A DNA stretch of 64,000 nucleotides from Aporrectodea caliginosa (lineage: Eukaryota; Annelida; Clitellata; Crassiclitellata; Lumbricidae). The stretch lies in the NCBI GenBank assembly GCA_020284085.1, contig JACEVL010000150.1:481392-545391 (forward strand). Reading direction: 5' to 3'. Made by a program: the position numbers and the translations under genes. The notes beneath the pieces were generated by a model that saw only the letters and a program-made list of their open reading frames with translations, searched no databases and was not told where the DNA came from. How positions within the stretch are numbered: the first letter of the stretch is position 1; every line of letters begins with the position of its first letter. This document shows positions 28,270-37,614 of the stretch, one piece after another.

Positions 28270-28348
28270 GTATGTATGTATGTACGTATGTATGTATGTA
28301 TGTATGTATTATTTATGTATTATGTATGTATGTATGTATGTATTTATG

Positions 28349-28379
<31 letters not shown>

Positions 28380-28428
28380 GTATGTATGTATGTACGTATG
28401 TATGTATGTATGTATGTAAGTATGTATG

Positions 28429-28459
<31 letters not shown>

Positions 28460-28476
28460 GTATGTATGTATGTATG

Positions 28477-28519
<43 letters not shown>

Positions 28520-28790
28520 GTATGTATGTATGTACGTATGTATGTACGTATGTATGTATGTATGTATGTATGTATGTATGTATGTATGTATGTATGTATG
28601 TATGTATGTATGTACGTATGTATGTACGTATGTATGTATGTATGTATGTATGTATGTATGTATGTATGTATGTATGTATGTATGTACGTATGTATGTAGG
28701 TATGTATGTATGTATGTATGTATGTATGTATCTATGTATGTATGTATGTATGTATTTAATATGTATGTATGTATGTATGTATGTATGTGG
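27709..28790. repeat. 1.1-kb (TATG)n array
   Basis: Over 250 units, with TACG, TAGG, TAAG and TTATTTATG variants. A longer block with TATTATTTATGTATTATGTATG recurs about 28201 and 28308, so part of the array grew by larger duplications. Confidence 0.95.
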
Positions 28791-28990
28791 GCATTTATAA
28801 AGCGCATTTTAGGAATCCCTCAAAAGAGCTGTGAACATCGGTGAGTAAGTAATCTGTACAGATGTCTCTTAACATAGCTAGAAAAGTAACTTCAGCAGCA
28901 TTTAAATGGACAGTTTGAAAGTCATTGAGAACTGGAGATTGTTCCAAAGGGCAGTGGCGTAAATCACGGAGGGACAGAGGGGGACTGCCC
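28791..28990 (+). mobile_element. unclassified dispersed repeat (TTTATAAAGCGC type)
   Basis: GGGCATTTATAAAGCGCATTTTAGG, then AAAAGAGCTGTGAACATCGG and TTTAAATGGACAGTTTGAAAG. The module resembles 53240-53440 (TTATAAAGCGCC ... TTGAGCTGTGATTTAAATG). Ends near a C run at 28989-28998. Confidence 0.45.
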
Positions 28991-29084
28991 CCCCCCCCTA
29001 AGTTTTGACTCGGGAATAGCTATCACCTACAAAAAAATGCAAAAAATCCGGTCCCAAAATAATCTGTCCCCCAAAGTTATGTAC

Positions 29085-29470
29085 AGGTTTTTGCCTCTGC
29101 AAGGGGATGGACCAACGTAAGATGCATTCTTGTCGATGTTCGGCAGCGAGGGACCAGAAGATCTCCACAGGTGGAAAAACAAATCGACCGTCGATCTCAA
29201 TGAGCGGAAGCCGTTACAAACAGCTCCTCTGTTTATGGTGGAGAGAACCAGCCAACGACGCTCTGACAAGGAAAATTATCTTGAATTTGTCCTCGATAGG
29301 GAGCCAGTGGAGATTTCGATTCAGCTTGGCAGTTAACATGCATAAATGCTGTCTGTTGCCAGACATGCAGTGTAGCCTTATACGATAATCCACTACAAAT
29401 CTGACTGGTTGCATGCCACAGATTAAATGTTTTAATACAAGTCTACATTCATGTGGGTTGTGCATCCTCT
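29085..29470 (-). mobile_element. LINE reverse-transcriptase fragment
   Basis: The minus frame 29465-29214 contains KLNRNLHWLPIEDKFKIIFL, matching the LHWLPIxxRIxFK motif found after the RT domain in non-LTR elements. The frame is broken further downstream. Confidence 0.65.
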
Positions 29471-29679
29471 ACCAAAATATCTCAATGGGCTTATATGGCA
29501 AATTAATTATTTTGATTGCGTACGAACATAGTCAAAAACAATGATAGAATAATTATTAACGTCAAATACATTGCAGAGTACATAAAATTAATATAATGAT
29601 CATCAGTTTTGAACGACCTTACGATGGAAGGATCGCGAATAAGCTCGTGCTCTGCGCTTAGCTTCTAAGTAGCTCAATA

Positions 29680-29800
29680 GTAGATGGGGCGGGAAGATGG
29701 TTGAAAGGAAACATGCTGGCACGAAGATCAGAAGGACGTGGATTCGATACCCGTTAGTCCCATAAGGTTGATTCAACCTTCCACTCCTAGAGCGAATTGA
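29680..29800 (+). mobile_element. tRNA-like SINE head
   Basis: GATTCGATACCC (29751-29762) resembles a B-box, with a degenerate A-box-like GGTTGAAAGG upstream. No tail was identified. Confidence 0.3.
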
Positions 29801-30175
29801 AAATGAGCAGTGGGACAGATGGGCGTCTTGCATGGCTACCACACAGTTAAATTCGACTCTATATAAACTTGTTATCATCTGTTACTACTCTGTCATGTAA
29901 TCTTACTGCGTACTTGTCAGTTTAAATTAATAAACGAATATCATTATTAATATTATTAGATAAATAAACAGCCTAAGTTTAGGGCGCCTTTATAGTATTT
30001 CGAAAAATGCTTTAAGGGTTTCCCAGCGTACGAGAGATCCTGCAAGCCCGTCTTTTGCATGAAGCCAGTTAAGTAGTGCTTTAGACATGTAGCGTTGGTC
30101 AAGCAACACGAAAAGCTGTCTAGAGCAAAAGAAGTTTAGCATAGCCTGTCCTACAATGCGCTGCAGACACGTCAA

Positions 30176-30477
30176 GGCAACTTGCGATCATTTACTTAGT
30201 GGTGGAGGCTGTACTTTCATGACCTGGGCTAACATTGATATGCAAAGCCTTTTCGAATTGAATCACAAAGATAGCGAGGGTCCAGACCTAAGAGCACCCT
30301 GGATGTAAAAAATAGAATTTTAAACCGAATTCGGGCGATGAGAGGAAGCCAATGGTAAGCACAGAGTGTGATTTTGGTTCACCACTCGCCCTAACCTCGA
30401 CTTTGCTTTGAATATCAATGTTAGCCCAGGTCATGAAAGTACTGCCTCCACCACTAAGTAAATGATCGCAAGTTGCC
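30176..30477. mobile_element. fold-back element with 66-bp inverted repeats
   Basis: Arms 30176-30241 and 30412-30477 are reverse complements with one mismatch (GGCAACTTGCGATCATTTAC ... TAACATTGATAT). The loop is 170 bp. No coding content; no clear target-site duplication is visible. Confidence 0.85.
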
Positions 30478-30480
30478 TCT

Positions 30481-30747
30481 GATCGCTTACTCCGCTCCTT
30501 AGACCGGTATGACCTTCTCGTACCTCGGTCGCGGACTGCTACTGCCCAGCATCGCGCTTATGCATCTGTTGGTCCTATGCTTTGGAATGACCTTCACTCT
30601 ACCATTCGATCTGTGATCTTAACTGGGGGTATTTCGGCTTCTTCTCGTTGTCTTAAGACGTTTCTTTTTTCGCAGAGCTCTTCGCACTGGGAGCGCATCT
30701 GATTGGGTATTACTATGAGAAGGGCTTTATAAAATAATTTCTAAATA
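30481..30747 (+). mobile_element. LINE ORF2 C-terminal fragment
   Basis: Open frame to TGA at 30700 reads DRYDLLVPRSRTATAQHRAY, then ASVGPMLWNDLHSTIRS and SRCLKTFLF, the classic end of a CR1/Jockey/L2-like reverse-transcriptase ORF. The tail GGCTTTATAAAATAATT follows. Confidence 0.8.
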
Positions 30748-30749
30748 CA

Positions 30750-31200
30750 ATACCAATCACCACCGTCACCATCTCCCAACACCATCATCCCATGCGTGTC
30801 CATACAGTCCAGCGGGCTTTCATCTTAACCATTGGAGTGACCTCGACCTTCAGTCACTTGTGGCTCTTCAATCTACCGACCGACACACGACGAATGCCCT
30901 TTCCACGTATTCCTTGGTGCTTCGACGAATAGACGGACGTGCGTCATCTTCCACCAGCGAGGGACTGCTCGTCGGCAGCGTTATCGTGTGTGCGAATGCT
31001 GTCACCTGTCGTCGCTCTACTCTATTGACGCAACTTGGCTCAGAGACTCTGAACATCCATGCCATCTGTCAGCTTTCGATGGGAATCCGTTGGTTGGTGC
31101 CACTTGTGTGCGTGTTGTGACACTTCTAGCTTACTGTGCACTGTTTTGCTAACAGTTACTGATGTAATATTTTCGTTCGTAATGACACTTAACATCATAA
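30750..31200. other. diverged duplicate of 5.1-5.2 kb, then unclassified sequence
   Basis: 30750-30840 (GCGTGTCCATACAGTCCAGC, TTTCATCTTAACC) resembles 5100-5160. The open frame 30860-31120 has no recognisable domain. Confidence 0.4.
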
Positions 31201-31296
31201 TAGGCTAGCGCAGAGAGCGCCTCTGAGTAGATATCTATCTTAAGAGGTGCTACATAAATATAAATTCTCAGAATGAATGAATGAATGAATGAACAC
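31200..31296 (+). mobile_element. SINE 3' tail with (GAAT)n
   Basis: AGAGCGCCTCTGAGTAGATA, GGTGCTACATAAATATAAAT, then GAATGAATG units. Confidence 0.5.
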
Positions 31297-31354
31297 ATGT
31301 CAAGGACAGCTCATTATAGAGTAAGGAAACAAGGAGACCGGCCACTACTCATAA

Positions 31355-31460
31355 AACATGCTGAGGACAAGACATGTTGAGAACAAGACATGTTGAGGAC
31401 AAGACATGCTGAGGACAAGACATGTTGAGGACAAGACATGTTGAGGACAAGACATACTGC
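31355..31460. repeat. GACATGTTGAGGACAA minisatellite
   Basis: About seven 15-bp units related to the array at 5290-5565 (ACAAGACATG(T/C)TGAGG). Confidence 0.9.
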
Positions 31461-31659
31461 GGACAACTTATTAGAGTAAGAAGACCGACGTGATGGTCGA
31501 CTAAGCTTATGATATGTTGAGAACTTCGACTGAGAACTATGATGAACGCGTAGAAGAAGGAGAAGAGCTGAGAGGACATGGATTTATTGAGGTTTCCGAC
31601 GACTTAGGAAGAGGGCGTCCAATGGGAGGCAGATGACTCAAGCTCACGATGACTCATCG

Positions 31660-31862
31660 TGTCAGCAAGCACAGTCGTTGTCGTCAATATCATAATCCTC
31701 ACCATCATCATCATCATGATTATATATCATGGTCATCGCAGAATCGTACCCATAATAAAAAAGGCGTCATCATTAGGCGTGGCATCAATGTCACAGTAGT
31801 CATCATCATAATCATCGTCGTTGTCATCGTTGTTGCTGTCGTCGTTGTTCCAGTTGTAAGGT
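31660..31862. repeat. CAT/CGT triplet region duplicated from 13.2-13.4 kb
   Basis: Shares the order of triplet runs and interruptions with 13150-13430. Confidence 0.6.
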
Positions 31863-32160
31863 CTTGTTGTCTACTGCAACAATAGCGATGTTTACGTGAT
31901 GTTGAAGTTCATTAACTAATCGCCATCCAATACTGCAACTGGTAATTAGGGGGTCCTACTTAGTGGGACCAAGGTCCCTTCTGGTCCCCATATTGTAACC
32001 ACTAACCACTCGAAATACTTGTATGAAATATAATCTGTGTAATACCTGTTTGGCTGGTACAATAAAATGATGGTTATGGTTATTAAGAACGAGTTCGTCA
32101 GTAATAGTCATAGGCGTAGCATTGTATTGTGACGGTGGTTTTACGGTCACAACCAGCTTT

Positions 32161-32191
32161 AAAAGTGGTGGTTACAGTCATCACCACTTTT
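32161..32191. repeat. perfect 10-bp hairpin
   Basis: AAAAGTGGTG and CACCACTTTT separated by 11 bases; a GTGGTTTTACGG motif lies just upstream. Probably part of a small decayed inverted-repeat element. Confidence 0.6.
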
Positions 32192-33350
32192 TGACCCGAT
32201 ACTGAAGTATTTTTGTGGCCGTGACAGCGTTACTTTGACCTGAAGTAAGTTCAGACAACAACAATTAACGGCGGTGTATTCTTGCAAACTTATCTATCGC
32301 AGCACTGTTGAACTCTTCAATGTTAGCTTACCCTTCTATGTTGCACATATAGATGACGTCAACCATCTGGTTAGAGTCAGTGAGGGAGAAGGGAAGGGAA
32401 GAGGGAAGGGGCGATGAAGGTAAGAGCGAATGAACAGCTGACACCTCGCGAAGCCACGCGATCCACGGTTACAAGCTGTTCAGCTGTACAATACAATACA
32501 ATGCAATACAACTGTAGTTTTGTTATTGCCGTCCTTACAAACTTCAGTAGTGCACGCACGTTCGTGCGACAGAACATCGTTGGTTCTGGGTGATTGTGTG
32601 CGAAGTACTTGGCGAAAGTTCTTACACATTGATCAACTGAGTGTTCTTGAACTTGTACTCCACGCGTTACCATCTTATAAGCATTCAAGCATTTCTAATC
32701 CTTACGACCTGAATGGTATCTGTATCGGTGTTCACCTTGCTATTTGTACACGTAGTACTCTAGGTTAGCAGGCACTTATTTTTAATACAGAGCCAATGGC
32801 GTTAATATTTACATGTATACTGCTTTTCGCAAACATTTTTCTTCACGCACGCATGCACGCACCTACATGTAATCCACCCATTTTTCTTTATTCGTGAATA
32901 GACGTGCTTGACACCTCCCGAAATTCTTGTCTACGCGTTGTTACTGTTCTTTAAGAACCTGTTCTCCTTTGACAATGCTCGTCTACTGAGTAAAATAACA
33001 AAACAGTGGACAATGGTGGGACACTCACTGTGTGGACTTGCTCGTGAGTGGTAGATAATTATTGTTCTGAAGGCGGCACAAAACGATAGGAGTCTCTGTT
33101 TAATATGCTTATTAATATTATCTCAAGACGTAGGATGTTAGGTCAGATTTGCGAATAAGCTTAAGCTTATTGTGTTTGTACCAAAGCTAAGTTGTTGCTC
33201 AAATATTGCTTTGCCTTTAATTAGCCTCTCGTATGTATCCGCATCTGGGGGCAAACAAATTAAAATAGGATCAAACTGCGGACACGGAGGGCCTTCGCAG
33301 TTTCAAGGCGATTACACGGAGACTTTTTTTATTTTTTTGAGAAAACTAAA
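32192..33350. other. intergenic, no gene recognised
   Basis: AT-rich spacer with a short (ACAAT)n run at 32487-32512 after a GCTGTTCAGCTGT palindrome. Frames here are short and featureless. Confidence 0.4.
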
Positions 33351-33354
33351 GTCA

Positions 33355-34184
33355 AAAGTTTAACCATTTGACGAAGCGGGGACGAATGAGCCACTGAGTG
33401 TAAATATCAGTGTAGGCTAGGGCTGTTATCGCGCCCGAGAGGACGCCTATAGTATATTGTATGAATAACCCCGAAGATGAAGGTACAGCATAATTATGCA
33501 TTATTAGTATCTTCATTTTAATGGTTATATTATTGATTGCAACTTCTGTAGCGCCTGTGTATAATGCACAAGGCTTCAAGCGGTGGCGCACCACCGCGTA
33601 TAAACGTTGTGTGTCGTCGCCACCAGTAATTCAATCTCTCTAAACTTCTTACGGAAGTACAAGTTTTATAATAATATTATAGGGCCCTATAACTCGGCAG
33701 CTGAATCACTGCTACACTGTGCTACAGAATTTCAAGCCAACCGTTTTACATCTCCTTATCTGTAGAGTGTCAAAACCGCCTTTCTAATAAGCTGTCTTAA
33801 TCCACTAGGCTATGCCGCTAATACTATATGTATACATATATATGCGTATATATAATACTTAAAATCTGCTCGCATGGACTTATGTATCCGTATATAATAT
33901 ATCTGCAGTCTTGCGAAACCTGAAAATGTCTTTACACATTTTCAAAAAACTGTTTTCCGATTCTGTACGTCATCTGATGCGAAACCACCCAGCATGATTG
34001 GTCACAATCGCTGAGATCTAAATATACCAACCAATAACGTATCTTGTTGTCTGCGTCTAAGTGATCGTATCACTTGCATAAGGAGATAATTATTACCATT
34101 TGGTAAGTTCAGTTGGCCTTCGAGGAGTCTGTTGGATTTGAGTCGCTCAACAGGACAAGAAGAGACGTAAGAAGACGACGTATA
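33355..34184 (+). promoter_or_regulatory. duplicated upstream region and promoter of ISG12-like gene D
   Basis: Matches 23360-24206 and, from 33590, 16970-17535. TATA-like CTAAATATACCAACC at about 34018-34032. The octamer site is degenerate here (ACTTGCATAAGG, 34073-34084). The 5' UTR TTGAGTCGCTCAACAGG is conserved. Confidence 0.5.
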
Positions 34185-34263
34185 ATGGATTCCCGTTACT
34201 TACGTTTGCTGTTTGTCCTCGGACTCATCTGTACAGCGCTGGCCAAAGGCGAGGGATGCGAAT
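34185..34263 (+). CDS. gene D exon 1 (signal peptide)
   Basis: 79 nt; donor GAAT|GTAAGT. Reading through the donor would add [10 protein letters not shown] and stop, giving a very short Cys-rich peptide. Confidence 0.87.
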
Positions 34264-35664
34264 GTAAGTCTCTGAAATGCACAATGGCTATTTAATTAAA
34301 TCTTTAAATTATTCAGAGGAAAATTAATATAGCTCTCAAATGAACAATGCCGCATCCAGAAAATACATGTATAGATCCGGCAAAAAAGACCCTTTCTTTC
34401 CTTAAGTCATCACGAAATTATCTTTCTTTACATTTTCTTACTTTCTGTTTCTCTTCTTACACTTCAGTAATTTTTCTAGATTTTTAGAATTAAGTTATTT
34501 TCTACATATTTTGTAGCCTAATTCCCATTTGTGTCCAAGGAATTTGGATGATCTATTTTTTAAGCAAAACTCTCTTTCAAACCAATCTGGTGACTAACAG
34601 CATTCACTTTCCAAAACAGTTATGAAAATTGACCCTGTTGTCACTCTCGACCTACTCCTGATTTCGAACTTACACGATATTCAGGTCGCAAATGGCATAG
34701 ATATCTATTTGCGTCAGTACTTCATTCTAAAAATCCGATAATAACATTCTATTTATATTCTGGCTTCTAAATTACATAATCTGCACATATGAATGCATGT
34801 ATGTATGTATGTATGCATGTATGTATGTATGTATGTATGTATGTATGTATGTATGTATGTATGTATGTATGTATGTATGAATAAATGTATATAATTATGT
34901 AAGTATAAATGTATGTGTGTAATCATGTATGTATGTATCTATCTATCTATGATTTATGCCCGTATGTAGGCCTAGTTTTATCTGTATTGCTATATTTATG
35001 AATGCATGTATGTATGTATGTATGTATTCATGCATGAATATATGTATGCAGATATGTATGTACTCATATATGTATGTATGTACCAATGCATGTATGTGTG
35101 TGTGTATGTAGTCATGTATTATTGTGTGTATGCATCCATGTATGTATTCATTATGTGTGGGTGTGTGTATGTGAGCTTGAGTTAATGTATGTAGGCCTAC
35201 TGTATGTGCTTATGTATACATCCATGTTTGTAAGTATGTAAGTATGCACATATCTGATCTATGACTTCGATAACGAAAGTCGTTGTCATAATATTATAGG
35301 AAAAGGCTACGCACGATGACACGTTGAAGTTAATTAGATAGATGTACTTACTTACTTATGTACAGGTTCCGCCGCGGAGATGGCCGCTTTTGGGGCCGGT
35401 GGAGCCGTAGCTACCGTTGTTGGAGCCCCTCTTGCCATCGCAGCGGCTGGCTTCTCATCGGTTGGCATAGTAGCCGGCACTTTCGCTTCCTGGCTGATGT
35501 CTATAACGGCTGCTGCCGGCGGAGGAGGCGTGGGAACCGGAAGTCTTGTAGCCCTACTACAGTCGATCGGTGCTGCCGGGTTTAGTACGGCTGGAAATTC
35601 TGTTTTGGCGGGAGGTGGAGGGTCAGTTCTAGCGGCTGCCTGCAGGAAAATTAAGTGCGGATAA
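34185..35664 (+). CDS. ISG12/IFI6-like gene D, canonical full-length copy
   Basis: Exons 34185-34263 and 35366-35664 (phase 1 GT-AG intron of 1.1 kb) encode 125 residues, close to IFI6 length. Signal peptide residues 1-20 ([16 protein letters not shown]), then KGEGCEC. Exon 2 has [20 protein letters not shown], an [16 protein letters not shown] helix, the signature [20 protein letters not shown] and a C-terminal Gly/Ala segment ending [12 protein letters not shown]. It lacks the Cys insert of B and the deletions of A and C, so it best represents the ancestral form. Like IFI6, and unlike IFI27 as I recall it, it has a cleavable signal with a cysteine soon after it. Expected to enter the secretory route and insert in or act on membranes (family knowledge); target unknown. 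Confidence 0.87.
34797..34880. repeat. (TATG)n microsatellite in gene D intron
   Basis: About 20 units in the same intronic position as TATG runs in B and C, followed by diverged TATG-like sequence to about 35240. Confidence 0.9.
35366..35664 (+). CDS. gene D exon 2 (hydrophobic core)
   Basis: Acceptor CTTATGTACAG, phase 1 entry, TAA stop at 35662-35664. Confidence 0.87.
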
Positions 35665-36382
35665 ATAGGGCACGATTTGTTAGTATACGAAAGAGGAATT
35701 GGCAGACGCTTGCCCAGTGAAAACACGTCTTCTCGTCTTCTCGTATATCTCACTCATGCGTACAGGTCTTTTTCTTCCAAACACTTAAGACTATTTTCCG
35801 CTCAAGATACATTTCCCATTAAACATTTATTTTCTCGTGCATTTCACCTTTGCCTTTGGTCTTTCCTCTCTAGTTCCAACACAAATTGAGTCCTTGCGAT
35901 TAGAATTTGTACTCTTGATATTTATTCAAACTGTGATCGGATAAATATGTATGGTTTACTTTTCTGAAATTAGTTGTGTTTTGGAACGACACTATAAGGC
36001 TATTTGGTTTCTACTTTGTTGAACGAGTTCATCAACTGTTATGGACTATGTCCAGTAAAAGAAACACTTAGGCAAACTGTAATTAAATTGAGGAAGAACT
36101 TTTAAATTTTCAACTAAACTACTTAGGCCTGCTATTAACATTGACCTCCATTATTTAGCCTACTCTTAATAAATGTCTAGTTTATGATTACGTCAAATGC
36201 ATAGGCCTATTACGTAATTTAACTCTAACCCATAGTGTCTTCGGTGAGGAAATGTTTAATTCTAAATTTTATTAAATTGTATTTTGTCAAAATAAGAATC
36301 ATGATACAAACGTTATCTGCAACTGATTTCGGAATAAAGGACGGTCACTGAGCGTTATTGTGTCATGTAACTTTAGAATTAA

Positions 36383-36449
<67 letters not shown>

Positions 36450-36620
36450 ATTATCATCATCATCATCATCATCATCGCCATCGTCATCATCGCCATCATC
36501 ATCATCACCATCGTGATCATCATCGTCGTCGTTGTCGTCGTCATCATCATCATTATTTACATAATCGGATCTTGCAATCGTCAACAATGGTGTAATTTTT
36601 CTGGATAGCTTCTTCTAGAT
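35665..36620. other. 3' flank of gene D with ATT and CAT runs
   Basis: Homologous to the B and C flanks, with ATTAAA near 35817. Contains (ATT)n at 36379-36448 and CAT/CGT triplets at 36451-36555, which expand a shorter triplet run present in the B flank (22132-22170). Confidence 0.6.
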
Positions 36621-36719
36621 ACCGTATGTACATATCATAGAACCCCTAAAATTCCAGGACTTTAGGCGCTCATGCTCGGTACTCGAGTCCATTCTCGATG
36701 TCGGCTTACTCTTTTGATT

Positions 36720-36800
36720 GTAATTGTAATCGAGCATTTATACAGCGCCACCCAGCGATTCAGAGACGCTACCGACCCAAGTCAGTTAAATAAAAATCGA
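36720..36800 (-). mobile_element. SINE-type fragment
   Basis: AATCGAGCATTTATACAGCG and CCACCCAGCGATTCAGAGAC resemble a reversed GCGCTATATAAAT-type tail. Confidence 0.3.
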
Positions 36801-36860
36801 TCTTAATCTAAAGGTCGTGGATACAGTCACGCCCGACGTGATCCTAATACCTGGGACTAG

Positions 36861-37190
36861 AATCACGCCCGCTACGCTATTGGTCAATACACGTCACATG
36901 ATTTTGTGAACGTCAAACGAACCGACCGATAAACATTCCCGATTGCGGTGGAAGAATGTTCACCATGTTTTCTAATGACGACCCTAACCCTAACCCTGAC
37001 CCTAACCGACCCTCACGACGCCTAATCTGGCCCTAACCGACCCTCACGACGATTTATCTGGCCCTAAACGACCCTCACGAATCCTAACCTGATCGTAACC
37101 GACCATTAAGTTGTCCGCCATTTAGAAATTCCAAGGGAAGATAACAAGTTCACGTGACAGGCTTTAGCCAATAACGCGACGGGCGTGAAT
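36861..37190. mobile_element. inverted-repeat element containing telomere-like repeats
   Basis: Imperfect terminal repeats: TCACGCCCGCTACGCTATTGG at the left (36863-36883), its near reverse complement CCAATAACGCGACGGGCGTGA at the right (37168-37188), extending inward through GTCACATG/CACGTGAC. The interior has CCCTAACCCTAACCCTGACC at about 36983 and degenerate GGCCCTAACCGACCCTCACG units. Confidence 0.65.
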
Positions 37191-37379
37191 GTAGTAGGCC
37201 TACTGGGGTTCCGCTAACGCCCGGGGCGTGAACGGATCCACTACGTAATCTAAATGCCAACAGATGGCAAACATAAGCCCTGTGCGCAAACAGACGTGAG
37301 CACAAGGCCCGATTCTTAACCCTACCTTATAACCTGACCTCACCTTGCATTGCCTTACTTAACCCTACCATACCATCAA

Positions 37380-37512
37380 TCGATGGCGCTGAGCAATTGT
37401 GCGTGAATGACCTGCTCACAAGTCCTAGCACAGTGACCGACTGATTGGAGGATCGAACCCGTACCCTTACAACCCGAGCACTCTATCCACGCGGCTATAA
37501 CTGTGCCCAGGG
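37380..37512 (-). mobile_element. tRNA-derived SINE head
   Basis: On the minus strand GGGCACAGTTATAGCCGCGT, GGATAGAGTGCTCGGGTTGT, then B-box GGGTTCGATCCTCC. The downstream GAGCAATTGTGCGTGAA resembles the body of family 1. Confidence 0.65.
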
Positions 37513-37614
37513 TCCGTTGTTTCAGGGCCTTCTTCGGCAAAAGATAAGTCTACCAGAACAACGGTCAAGTATGAGCAACTGAAATAACATAGTATCGTTA
37601 GGCCTAATTAAACA

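Noticed and set aside
25164..28844. MYVC and HTYI frames
   Set aside because: Translations of (TATG)n tracts.
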